The notes beneath the pieces are model-generated. The model had not been told where the DNA came from. It did not search any database and worked only from the letters and a program-made list of their open reading frames with translations. Shown here piece after piece: positions 50,461-58,475 of a stretch of DNA of 64,000 nucleotides. Source of the stretch: Acidicapsa acidisoli. Lineage in GTDB: Bacteria > Acidobacteriota > Terriglobia > Terriglobales > Acidobacteriaceae. The stretch is taken from contig NZ_JAGSYI010000001.1 of NCBI RefSeq assembly GCF_025685625.1, positions 1,240,001 to 1,304,000 of the forward strand. Reading direction: 5' to 3'. The position numbers were made by a program, and so were the translations under genes. Position 1 is the stretch's first letter; the number at the start of each line of letters is the position of its first letter.

Positions 50461-51217
50461 TACTCCTAAGCTATTCAAAATAAACAATCTATAAACCAAC
50501 CCCCACGAATCGATCCTTGACAGCACCAGCAGAACTGAAAAATAAATTGCCCAACGCCCAGGAGCAGTTGTCCCCCGGGTAGCCGGGCATCCACCGCTGC
50601 CCAGCTATCCTTGCGGTAACCCACTTTTCCACTACCCCGCCAAACCCTGTGCAAACTGTGGACACTCCGTTCCCGTTGCAAATCCCGTCCCCACTTGACC
50701 CGCATCAATCCAAGCTCAAACCCTGCTTTCCACCCCTCTTACCCAAAAATCCACATCCCATTTCCGCCTCGCTGTGGGAACGGTGCATCCTCCGGTACGC
50801 ATTTCACCCCTGTTTTCCCACCTTTCCACTTGCCCTCAATTCCACAGGCCAGTTTTCTAAAACTCGTCCCAATCCCAACCCCAGACTCAACAACAAGATC
50901 CGCCAGATTTCCACTTTTCCTTCCGCAACGGGTACTACGGCGGGGCTAAATAACTCTTTGTTCAATTCTTTTCCGTAACCCGTCGCATCTCCCGCTCTAC
51001 CTCTCGCAAAACCAAATCCGGGTGCCCCATCCCCTACCCAAAATTTGATGGCGCTTCATCCCGGCATGGGTGGGATCAACCAGTCTTCGAACGCCAACCC
51101 CAAATCCCCGCTTTTCATCGGTTCAAGCCGAGTTTTCCACCTGGCCCAAACCTTGCTCTTGCATACAATCAAGGCAGGCCAACCGCGCGTTTTCACTGCA
51201 TACCCCTGTGGTGTAGA
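50461..51217. other. Non-coding region upstream of dnaN with DnaA-box-like motifs (oriC candidate)
   Basis: No supported gene in about 0.75 kb. An AT-rich stretch (50467-50500, and around 50535) starts it. Sites that resemble DnaA boxes follow: TTTTCCACT at 50625, TGTGCAAAC at 50649, TGTGGACAC at 50657, AAATCCACA at 50747, TTTTCCCAC at 50813, CTTTCCACT at 50822, AATTCCACA at 50838, ATTTCCACT at 50907 and TTTTCCACC at 51133. None is a perfect TTATCCACA. A location beside dnaN and at a divergence of transcription supports an origin; dnaA is not in the window. Confidence 0.45.
51020..51076. repeat. GGGTGCCCCA-type element, copy 3
   Basis: GGGTGCCCCATCCC ... GGGTGGGAT with a weaker inner stem than the other copies, placed between the DnaA-box-like cluster and dnaN. 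Confidence 0.6.
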
Positions 51218-51352
51218 GTGGCATCACGCCCAAAGCGCGAGCGGCCACAAGTCGCAAAGCAACTTCTGACGCAGGAGAGGAAACAAATCATGCCAGGGCT
51301 GGGATTCGAAGAAATAGACGTTGTGACCACCGCACCTTCACAGGGGGCTGTA

Positions 51353-52486
51353 ATGGAAATCACCGTAACGCGCCAGGACTTGCTCAAGGAACTTACCGCA
51401 ATCCAGTCCGTTGTCGAACGCAAGACCACCATCCCCATCCTCTCCAACTTCCTCGTCGAAGTAACCGACGGCGCCGAAGGCGGCCAGATCAACATCACGG
51501 CCACCGACCTCGACCAGGCCATCCGCACCTCCGCCAAAGCCAAGGTCAAGAAAGCTGGCTCCTGCACCATCCCCGCGCGCAAACTTTACGATTACGTCAA
51601 GCTCCTCCCCGACGGCGAAATCTCCCTCAAGCTCCTCGACAACCACTGGGTCCAGATTCGCTCCGGCCGCTCCAACACCAAGATGGTCGGCCTGGGCCGC
51701 GCCAACTATCCCCAGGTTCCCGAGCTGCCCACCGTAGCCTCCGTCAAGATCCCGGTAGCCGTCCTCAAGACCCTCATCGCGCGCACCATCTTCTCCATCT
51801 CCAACGAAGAATCCCGCTACACCCTCAACGGCGCGCTGCTCATCCTCAAGGCCGAATCCATCGCAATGGTAGCCACCGACGGCCATCGCTTGTCGTTCGT
51901 AGAAAAGCCCGAAGAAACCCTCGATGGCGTAAGCGGTGAAAAGCGCATCCTCATCCCGCGCAAAGCCCTCGCCGAGCTGCAATCGCTCCTCAACTCCACC
52001 GAAGCCGAACACGTTGAGTTCGCCGACGACGATCTCTGGCTCTTCTTCCGTATCGGCCATCGCACGCTTTCCAGCCGCAAGCTCACCGGCCAGTTCCCCA
52101 ACTACGAAGCCGTCATGCCCCGCGACAACACCCGCTTCGTCGTTGTCCGCTGCGCCGAGCTATCCGCCGCCATCGGCCGCGTAGCCCAGTTCGCCGACGA
52201 GCGCAGCGGAGCGGTCCGCATCAAGATGGAACAGAACGAGCTCAAGATCACCGCTCAGTCCAACGAATCCGGCGAATCCGAAGACTCCATCGAAACCCCT
52301 TACACCAGCGACCCGCTCGTAGTCGGTTTCAACTCCAGCTACATGCTCGACTTCCTCAAAGCCATGGGCAACGAAGGTGAAGTGCGCCTCGAATTCAAAG
52401 ACGGCCAGTCCGCCGGCCAGATGCGCCCCGAAGATCCCGACGCCGAATACAAATATCGTTATGTTTTGATGCCAATGCGCATCTGA
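51353..52486 (+). CDS. dnaN: DNA polymerase III beta subunit (sliding clamp)
   Basis: 377 residues from the ATG at 51353, where the product begins as clamps do (EITVTRQDLLKELTAIQSVV) and AGGGGG lies upstream. An in-frame ATG at 51290 also has a good RBS (AGGAGAGG) and would add 21 residues, so a longer form is possible. Clamp signatures in three domains: RKTTIPILSNFLVEV, FSISNEESRYTLNGALLILK, ATDGHRLSFVEKPEE, and the C-terminal YRYVLMPMRI close to the canonical P-M-R-L end. The ring tethers DNA polymerases. It is followed by a terminator. dnaA, recF and gyrB are not adjacent. Confidence 0.95.
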   Translation: MEITVTRQDLLKELTAIQSVVERKTTIPILSNFLVEVTDGAEGGQINITATDLDQAIRTSAKAKVKKAGSCTIPARKLYDYVKLLPDGEISLKLLDNHWVQIRSGRSNTKMVGLGRANYPQVPELPTVASVKIPVAVLKTLIARTIFSISNEESRYTLNGALLILKAESIAMVATDGHRLSFVEKPEETLDGVSGEKRILIPRKALAELQSLLNSTEAEHVEFADDDLWLFFRIGHRTLSSRKLTGQFPNYEAVMPRDNTRFVVVRCAELSAAIGRVAQFADERSGAVRIKMEQNELKITAQSNESGESEDSIETPYTSDPLVVGFNSSYMLDFLKAMGNEGEVRLEFKDGQSAGQMRPEDPDAEYKYRYVLMPMRI

Positions 52487-52512
52487 CGCATCGAATACGC
52501 GGAAGAGGGAAA

Positions 52513-52569
52513 AATCCGCACTCGGCTCGCCTGTTTAAGTCAGATCAGCTAGGTGCGGATTCTCTTTTT
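52513..52569 (+). terminator. Intrinsic terminator of dnaN
   Basis: AATCCGCAC and GTGCGGATT close a stem with a 31-base loop, followed by CTCTTTTT. It starts 27 bases after the dnaN stop. Confidence 0.7.
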
Positions 52570-52599
52570 CCCGGGCTATGGCCCAACGGGAGAGATAAC

Positions 52600-52725
52600 A
52601 TGAACATCTTCATGATTCTCGGGATTAGTTTATTTGCTTTGATGGGAATCGTAGTCCTCGTCTTTTCCTGCCTACCCTCCCCAATGGTCAATAAGCTGAT
52701 GCGCCGATTCAAAACCACCCGCTGA
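52600..52725 (+). CDS. 41-residue single-span membrane peptide
   Basis: An ATG at 52600 with GGGAGAG 5 bases upstream opens 41 codons. The product has one hydrophobic helix (FMILGISLFALMGIVVLVFS) followed by CLPSPMVNKLMRRFKTTR, a short basic tail consistent with a cytoplasmic C-terminus. It starts 30 bases after the dnaN terminator. Too short for family assignment; the RBS and membrane-protein pattern are the evidence. Confidence 0.5.
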   Translation: MNIFMILGISLFALMGIVVLVFSCLPSPMVNKLMRRFKTTR

Positions 52726-52835
52726 CGAATGGCAAGATAAGTAGGATTCTGTAGAACCCAACAGCCCACGCCTTCGCTGTTGTCGTTGTCTTTGCATTTC
52801 TGTCTGTCATTCCCGCAGGGAATCTGCTTATCTAG

Positions 52836-53741
52836 TCACCCCTCCAACCAAACCCGCATTCCCTTCAAATCCATCACCACCACCGAGTGCTCCAGCAGCG
52901 CATGGCCCACCGTCCCATCGAACATCCCATCCGGCAAATGCACCTCCGGCCCCGCAAAATACACAGTTGCATCTTTAGCCAGCACCCGGCCCTTAAACGC
53001 CTCGGCAGTCGCCACAGATGTCATCATGTCCACTCCGCCATCGGTGTACTTGATCCTCTCTTTTTTCGTGGACCTTGCCTCCTCAACCAACCCCAGCTTC
53101 TCCACCGAAGTCGGATAAATCAGCATCGTCCCACTGAACAGTGAGTCGATCTGCGCTGTAATAGCCTTCCCATTGACCGAGAACCCGGTAGCCACCAGAA
53201 TCGGCGGCCCGTGCTTCCCAAACGTCGGAGTCGTCAACTCCCCGCACTGCCCCGGACACTGCACATCGCCCGTCTGGAGATCCGAAAACCGAACCTTCCG
53301 CCCCACATAATCCATCTCCAGCATTCGCCCCTTGAAAGCCGTATAAGCCAGCGACCCATCGGATTTAGGCATCTGATCCTTCGACATATACGCCGCCAGA
53401 TCCATTACCAGCACCTTCACGTCGCCCAGTCCCGCATCGCCTATCTTCAAACCACTCAAGACCGCCCTTCCGTATCCCGGGACTTGCTTGCCATCCGCTC
53501 CCTTCACCGGCAAAACTTCAAGTCCAAGGTTCTTCGCCACCTGAGTATCCAGCACCGAGCTAACATCTCCGGTATCGATCAGCATCTTCAAATGCTTCCC
53601 GCTCGCCAGCGTCACATCCACGCATGGCAATCCAGAGCAATCCAGCATCGCCCCGCCCCGCATCTCCGGCATCTGCGCCCTTGCAGGCAACAAGCCGCCA
53701 GCAGCCAACGTCAACACCAGCAGCAATCCAAAAGGCCTCAT
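52836..53741 (-). CDS. Secreted retropepsin-like aspartyl protease
   Basis: 301 residues with a signal peptide (residues ~1-22, PFGLLLVLTLAAGGLLPARA). The active-site strand KMLIDTGDVSSVLDTQVAKN carries the DTG triad of single-domain retroviral-type aspartyl proteases, followed by the flap-side region KQVPGYGRAVLSGLKIGDAG. A second half-like strand (KAITAQIDSLFSGTMLIYPT) has D-S where a second DTG would lie, so the protein looks like two lobes with only one intact site. Periplasmic or secreted; substrate unknown. Tandem repeats of 17 bases lie just upstream. Confidence 0.78.
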   Translation of the reverse strand: MRPFGLLLVLTLAAGGLLPARAQMPEMRGGAMLDCSGLPCVDVTLASGKHLKMLIDTGDVSSVLDTQVAKNLGLEVLPVKGADGKQVPGYGRAVLSGLKIGDAGLGDVKVLVMDLAAYMSKDQMPKSDGSLAYTAFKGRMLEMDYVGRKVRFSDLQTGDVQCPGQCGELTTPTFGKHGPPILVATGFSVNGKAITAQIDSLFSGTMLIYPTSVEKLGLVEEARSTKKERIKYTDGGVDMMTSVATAEAFKGRVLAKDATVYFAGPEVHLPDGMFDGTVGHALLEHSVVVMDLKGMRVWLEG

Positions 53742-53755
53742 CCGTCACCTCGACC

Positions 53756-53806
53756 GAAGAATTCAATCTCAAGAAGAATTCAATCTCAAGAAGAATTCAA
53801 TCTCAA
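53756..53806. repeat. 17-base tandem repeat, three copies
   Basis: Three identical units of GAAGAATTCAATCTCAA lie directly upstream of the aspartyl protease gene (15 bases from the ATG), where its RBS and promoter should be. Confidence 0.92.
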
Positions 53807-53887
53807 TTCGACGCCAACAGGCCCCAATCAGCACAGACCACTTCTCATATTTCGACCATGCCACTAGAGCATTTACGAACCCAGGCG

Positions 53888-53933
53888 GCTAACTCGCCAA
53901 CCCGCTAAAGCGCGGAACGCGCGCCAACTCGCT
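53888..53933. repeat. GTTAGC-rich element, copy 6 (overlaps photolyase gene end)
   Basis: GCTAACTCGCCAACCCGCTA, then AAGCGCGGAACGCGCGCCAA. The TAG stop (53905-53907) and last residues of the photolyase lie in it. Located outside the phage island. Confidence 0.75.
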
Positions 53934-55332
53934 GCTGTTCGATATACCGCTTCGAATCAAACTTCTTTCCCGTAGATTCCCCCGACATATACCGCACTAA
54001 CCCAAACACCGGCCGGTCAAACCACGGCCGATCATGCTTCCCCACTATCGCCCAAGCAATCCCCGCATACCCATTCGGATCGCGCCCATCCAGCTCATAG
54101 CGATCATTCAAAATCACCGCGCGCTCAAACGCAGTAGCCACATCCGGCGACCACTCTAATATCTTCTTAGCCCAATACATCCGCATGTAGTTATGCATCC
54201 AGCCATCGCGTACCATCTCCCGCTGCGCCGCATTCCATAACTCGTCATGCGTTTCGGCGCGTTCTAACTGCGCGAGCGAATAACTCCAGGGCCGCTTATC
54301 CCCGGTATGTTCCGTCAGAGTCTTCTTAGCCCATGGCTCCGCGCACTCCCAATTGTCATAGTTCGGGTTGTATTTGCAAAACAAAACCGCCAGTTCCCGC
54401 CACCCAATCAACTCATCCAGGTACTTATCGCAGACTTCCTTGCCAGCCTTCCCGCGCGCCTCCACATCTCGTACCGCCAATGCAATCGTCAACGGCGAAA
54501 TATGCCCATAGTGCAGATACGGCGACATCTGGCTTGTCCCGCAAATCTCCGGATGATTCCTCGTCTCGTCGTAGTCCTTAAGTTGCGTATCGGTAAACTC
54601 CTTCAACCTCCGCAACGCAGCCTTTGTACCGCCGACAAAAGCATCGACAGGCCCCACCGACCGATCCAACTTATCGAAGCCAAGCGTAATATCCGCCGCC
54701 AGGTCATAACTCCGCAGCTTCAGGTTCCACTCATGACTCACATCGACCTTTTCAATCGGCTTAAGAAACTCCGGCAACTGCGCATGCAACTTAGGCCGAA
54801 AGTGATGCAGCAGCACAAAGCTCTTCTCAAATACAGCCGAAGGCACAACGACATCCGCATCCACAGTAAGAAAAGGTATCTTCAGCTTCTTGGCCAAAAC
54901 GCTCCGCCACCGCTCTGGCTCGCGGCAGACATTCTCATCGCCCACCACCATCGCCGCCCCAACCTCTTCAAGAAACGCCTCCAAAGTATCTCCATCCGAA
55001 GGCCGCCGAATCACAAACCCCACCCCGCGCTTGCGCATCTCTTCAGCCACATCATGCAATCCCTGCTGCAAGAAGTAGTAATGCCTCCAATTCGAATTCG
55101 GATAATTCGGAATCACGGAGAAATAAGCCACCACTGGCAACCCCAGCGAATTCCCGCAGGCAACAGCAATCTCCAGCGCCGGATTATCGATGGCTCTCTG
55201 CGCCCGCTGAAGCCAATAAACCACGCACCTGCCATCCCTGCGAGGCTCACCACCGCGACGTACCGTAACCCGCTTGGCAAACCCAACGTCAAGCGCAATC
55301 CCCGCCAGCACCTCTGGCAACTCACCAGCCAT
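53905..55332 (-). CDS. phr: Class II CPD photolyase
   Basis: 475 residues from ATG 55332 (GGAGG 5 bases upstream); the frame also opens from a TTG at 55368. It repairs cyclobutane pyrimidine dimers with light through FAD. Class II signatures: VVYWLQRAQRAIDNPALEIA at the start of the Rossmann-like domain, then the FAD domain with YLHYGHISPLTIALAVRDVE, YLDELIGWRELAVLFCKYNP, and RDGWMHNYMRMYWAKKILEW. NDRYELDGRDPNGYAGIAWA closes it. Length is usual for the class. The C-terminal few residues come from a repeat. Confidence 0.92.
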   Translation of the reverse strand: MAGELPEVLAGIALDVGFAKRVTVRRGGEPRRDGRCVVYWLQRAQRAIDNPALEIAVACGNSLGLPVVAYFSVIPNYPNSNWRHYYFLQQGLHDVAEEMRKRGVGFVIRRPSDGDTLEAFLEEVGAAMVVGDENVCREPERWRSVLAKKLKIPFLTVDADVVVPSAVFEKSFVLLHHFRPKLHAQLPEFLKPIEKVDVSHEWNLKLRSYDLAADITLGFDKLDRSVGPVDAFVGGTKAALRRLKEFTDTQLKDYDETRNHPEICGTSQMSPYLHYGHISPLTIALAVRDVEARGKAGKEVCDKYLDELIGWRELAVLFCKYNPNYDNWECAEPWAKKTLTEHTGDKRPWSYSLAQLERAETHDELWNAAQREMVRDGWMHNYMRMYWAKKILEWSPDVATAFERAVILNDRYELDGRDPNGYAGIAWAIVGKHDRPWFDRPVFGLVRYMSGESTGKKFDSKRYIEQQRVGARSAL

Positions 55333-55468
55333 CCATCCCTCCAAACCCGACCCAATCCTACCCACCAAAGCTTAGTCCCAAAAGCGAAGGGCCACCGTCT
55401 CCGGCAGCCCCTGTCTTTCCGTGAAAGTCAGCTATCACCTGTTAGCGCACTCAAAGCGTCTCCAGTCT

Positions 55469-55518
55469 TTTCGCTAACTTGCTAACTCGCCAAAGCGCAA
55501 AGCGCGCTAACCCGCTAA
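55469..55518. repeat. GTTAGC-rich element, copy 7 (overlaps oxidoreductase gene end)
   Basis: TCGCTAACTTGCTAACTCGCC, AAAGCGCAAAGCGCGC, TAACCCGCTAA. It supplies the stop TAG (55507-55509) and the final LAG residues of the oxidoreductase. Confidence 0.8.
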
Positions 55519-56553
55519 AAAGAAATCCCCAATCCCAGTCTTCCCCGCATGTTCCACCATCGCCCGCTGTATCTCGAGCGCCAGCGCCAGCGCCTCGCGT
55601 CCCTGCCTCGCCGTAACCCGCGGCTCGCGCCGACTTCGCACCGAATCCAGAAACGAGGCAATCTCCAGCTTCAACGGCTCTCCTGGCGTCACCTCAGGCT
55701 TGGTAAACGAAAGTCCCGGCAACCCCTCCTGAAATCCGCTCGCGGCCCCGAGCGCCATCGCCTTCTCAATCGAAAACTCCGGATCAATCGCAATCACCAG
55801 CAGATCCCGCCGCGCATAATCGATGGAAACATACTGCCGAGGCTCAAAAAACCGAAGCTTCCTCACCCGCTCCGTCGAAACCCGCGAAGCCGTAAAGTTC
55901 GCCACACACCCCGACTCAAACTCCACCCGTACATTTGCAATGTCCACCTTGGGCGAAAGCACCGGCAGCCCCACCGCCCGCACCTCGCGCACAGGAGACT
56001 TCGCAAACGTCAGCACAATGTCCAGATCATGGATCATCAGATCCAGCACCACATCCACATCCAGCGACCGCGGCGTAAACACGCTCAACCGATGCGCCTC
56101 AAAGAACATCGGCCGCGTCAGCTTCGGCTCAATCGCCAGCACCGCCGGATTAAACCGCTCCAGATGCCCCACCTGCAATATGCGCTCATACTTCTCTGAA
56201 AGCGCAATCAGTTCATCCGCCTCCGCCAGCGTAGCCGCCAGCGGTTTTTCGACGAGGCAATCCACCCCAGCCGCGAGCAACTCACCGGCTATCGCATGGT
56301 GATACACCGTAGGCGCCGACACCGAGGCCGCATCCAGCTTCAGATCTGCCTGCAGCGCGTCCTCCACCGAAGCAAACACCGGAACGTCGTACTTCTCAGC
56401 AACTTCCGCAGCCCGCTCGTCATCCGGCTCAATTGCGGCCGCAAGTGTTACACCTTCCGCAGCCAGCTCTTGGTATACCCGCAGATGATTGCGCCCAAAG
56501 GCGCCAGTTCCGGCCACGGCGACCCGCAGTCCGCGACCTGCAGAACCGTCCAC
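55507..56553 (-). CDS. Gfo/Idh/MocA-family oxidoreductase
   Basis: 348 residues from a GTG at 56553, which overlaps the previous stop by one base (TAGTG). The N-terminal Rossmann fold has RVAVAGTGAFGRNHLRVYQE and the family lysine motif CLVEKPLAATLAEADELIAL. The C-terminal domain has DVVLDLMIHDLDIVLTFAKS, with the catalytic-region His-Asp. Substrate unknown; UDP-sugar dehydrogenases of the GnnA type in lipid A synthesis belong to this family and share the HDLDI-like motif, so that role is possible, but no lpx or gnnB gene is adjacent. Confidence 0.86.
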   Translation of the reverse strand: MDGSAGRGLRVAVAGTGAFGRNHLRVYQELAAEGVTLAAAIEPDDERAAEVAEKYDVPVFASVEDALQADLKLDAASVSAPTVYHHAIAGELLAAGVDCLVEKPLAATLAEADELIALSEKYERILQVGHLERFNPAVLAIEPKLTRPMFFEAHRLSVFTPRSLDVDVVLDLMIHDLDIVLTFAKSPVREVRAVGLPVLSPKVDIANVRVEFESGCVANFTASRVSTERVRKLRFFEPRQYVSIDYARRDLLVIAIDPEFSIEKAMALGAASGFQEGLPGLSFTKPEVTPGEPLKLEIASFLDSVRSRREPRVTARQGREALALALEIQRAMVEHAGKTGIGDFFLAG

Positions 56554-56777
56554 TAAGCCTTCCCGCCCTTGCCGTTCACCACCGTCAGGCAGCGTCCATA
56601 CAAGTCCAGCAGCTGATTCACCTGCTCCTCCGGCTTGGGCGCAGCCGACCCACTGAAGCCCGTCGAAGGCACAGCAGCCCGTCCAAACCCGGTCGATCCA
56701 GCCACAAACTTCAGCAAATCCAAAGCAATATCTTCGTTACGGCGAGCACCGCTTCCACCATTTCCTACCGATTCCAT
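56553..56777 (-). CDS. Small protein of unknown function upstream of the oxidoreductase
   Basis: 74 residues from ATG 56777 (ESVGNGGSGARRNEDIALDL); the frame is open to 56882 but the extra part is Arg-rich and overlaps the next gene. A short helix (DIALDLLKFVAGSTGFGRAA) and a C-terminal helix (EEQVNQLLDLYGRCLTVVNG) are the only features. It is translationally coupled to the oxidoreductase (TAGTG). No family recognised. Confidence 0.6.
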   Translation of the reverse strand: MESVGNGGSGARRNEDIALDLLKFVAGSTGFGRAAVPSTGFSGSAAPKPEEQVNQLLDLYGRCLTVVNGKGGKA

Positions 56778-56878
56778 GCGTTCCTCCAAAGCCGATGCTA
56801 CCAAATGCCGCGAACGCCAGAATAGTCGACCTCGCCGCGCAATCATTTTGCCACCAACTCCAGATCGCCAGCCCGAGA

Positions 56879-57592
56879 TCAAAGGCGGTTGACCCCCAGC
56901 ACAACCCGTCCAGCCAGCAAATCGTTCGCCGTTTCTCCCGGCTCCGCTTGCAGCACCTCAGCCTTCACCTTCGCCTGATAGGCCCGCAACACCACCCGCT
57001 CCCCTTGAAACTGCGCATACCGCACCACCAACTTCGATCCCACTCGCGCCGCATACAGGTTCGACTCATCCTCCCGGTAAGGTTGAAAGGAAGTATAGTG
57101 CCGGTCCAACAACACTACCGCATCCGGCTTGATCAACGGCTCCATGGCACGCGCATCCTCCGCCGAAATCCTGATTGCCACGAACCTGTCCCACTGCCTG
57201 CGCGCGCTGGAACACCGAGCCCTCAATTCTTTTACCGCCTCCCCCGCAAATGGCAGCATCTTGATCGTGCTGCTCGGGCGAATATAAGGGTCCATCATCG
57301 CCACCACATGCTCCACCAGAGGAATCCAGACTACGGCCTCGATCTGCTCTTCGTTCAATACCCCGGAAGCCCCCCGGCGCGAAGGCAGCAGATCCTCAAT
57401 CTGCAGCCGTTGCGCCGTCATAATCTTCTCCAGCGCCTTCAGGGTTATTCCTTTCTTGCCATGCAGAAAGTTTGAAATGTGTGGCTGACCAAATCCCGTT
57501 TGCCGCGCCAGTTGCGAAACACTAAGCGTCCCCCGCTCGATTCTGCGCAGCAGTTCGAGACGAACTCGTTCTTGAAATTGGGACAAGTCCAT
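56879..57592 (-). CDS. XRE-type regulator with C-terminal S24-like domain
   Basis: 237 residues. An N-terminal HTH (RIERGTLSVSQLARQTGFGQ, then PHISNFLHGKKGITLKALEK) is followed by a LexA/CI-like beta-rich C-terminal part (SAEDARAMEPLIKPDAVVLL, then LYAARVGSKLVVRYAQFQGE). The usual Ser-Lys self-cleavage pair is not evident, so it may sense without self-cleaving. It lies upstream of the small protein and oxidoreductase on the same strand and divergent from the zinc-ribbon gene; target genes unknown. Confidence 0.8.
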   Translation of the reverse strand: MDLSQFQERVRLELLRRIERGTLSVSQLARQTGFGQPHISNFLHGKKGITLKALEKIMTAQRLQIEDLLPSRRGASGVLNEEQIEAVVWIPLVEHVVAMMDPYIRPSSTIKMLPFAGEAVKELRARCSSARRQWDRFVAIRISAEDARAMEPLIKPDAVVLLDRHYTSFQPYREDESNLYAARVGSKLVVRYAQFQGERVVLRAYQAKVKAEVLQAEPGETANDLLAGRVVLGVNRL

Positions 57593-58097
57593 GTGGAAAC
57601 TTCACTGGCAGCAATGGGAAGGGCAAATAAACCATTTCTTGCAGAAAATTCAGAATGGCCTGAATGCTGGCTTTTCAGGGATACCTTTTATTTCCTTCAT
57701 AGGCGAATCCAGAATCTCTGAGTAAAGGATTGACGCCAGAGAAACCGGACCCTAGATTTATTTCACTTTCTCAAATACTGCCGGTGCAAATCTCTGAGCT
57801 CAAACTTGCCCTATGCGCGGAAGCGCAGGGCTGGAAATACATATCGATTGCAGCTTCCCGAGATCGCAATGCCGTCCGTGAATGAGGTTCCAGAATCTGT
57901 GCGCCATGAGCATGACAAACGATCAGGGAAGACCTGCCACCATCCCCCAGCCGGGCACCAGAACCCGGCGCGCTGGTTGCCTTCCCAATTACCCTGCGCG
58001 ATGCGACACGAGCCGCCGAAAAATGAGCGGCCGAAGAACGATCCGCTTCACAAGCGAGGCAAAGCGCGGGTGAACACACACTACGGGAGAGAAAGTC
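57593..58097. other. Divergent intergenic region, long leader
   Basis: 505 bases between the XRE regulator (minus) and the zinc-ribbon gene (plus). A promoter candidate at 57730-57758 would give a leader of about 330 bases before the 58098 start. Several open frames in the leader show no protein-like pattern. No riboswitch or RNA family recognised. Confidence 0.5.
57730..57758 (+). promoter_or_regulatory. Candidate sigma-70 promoter
   Basis: TTGACG at 57730 and TAGATT at 57753 with 17-base spacing, in an AT-richer stretch that points to the zinc-ribbon / sigma-like gene pair. Based on consensus matching by eye only. Confidence 0.5.
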
Positions 58098-58475
58098 ATG
58101 GAGTTGCGCATAAACTTGAAGGTTTGCGAAGGTTGCGGTTGCCTATGGTATCGAACCCAAGTCGAGACAAGGGTCTATTGCACCCCTTGCGAGAATCGGT
58201 TCAAAGAGTTCCCTACGCCCCAAAGTCGCAAACGACCAGGTAGACCCAGAAAGACCACCCTGTCTACCGTATTCGCAGTACAGGCCTCGGCTCAATCCGA
58301 CTGGGAGTTGGAAATTGCTCGAAGCCAGAAACCCGGCCTTGCCAGTCTTGATACCGCCGATTGCCGAGCGGTCCTGGAGCAGTCTCCCGCTCCGCTCGAA
58401 CTGCTCCCGGCGCTGATGAACCCATTTGCAGCCTCCGTCTCTACCTGCAGCGTACTCTCTGGCGGTGCCCAGTGA
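58098..58475 (+). CDS. Zinc-ribbon protein with basic tail, unknown function
   Basis: 125 residues with GGGAGAG before the ATG. The N-terminal ~35 residues hold a CxxCxC ... CxxC arrangement (VCEGCGCLWYRTQ, then RVYCTPCENRF), a probable zinc ribbon. A basic AT-hook-like segment follows (SRKRPGRPRKTT), then a weakly structured tail. The combination suggests nucleic-acid binding. Its stop overlaps the start of the next gene by 4 bases (GTGA), so the two are translated together. Confidence 0.7.
   Translation: MELRINLKVCEGCGCLWYRTQVETRVYCTPCENRFKEFPTPQSRKRPGRPRKTTLSTVFAVQASAQSDWELEIARSQKPGLASLDTADCRAVLEQSPAPLELLPALMNPFAASVSTCSVLSGGAQ

Noticed and set aside
50649-50978. 109-codon plus-strand frame upstream of dnaN
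   Set aside because: Pro/Ser/Phe-rich low-complexity product with no RBS; the DNA is better explained as a non-coding region with DnaA-box-like motifs.
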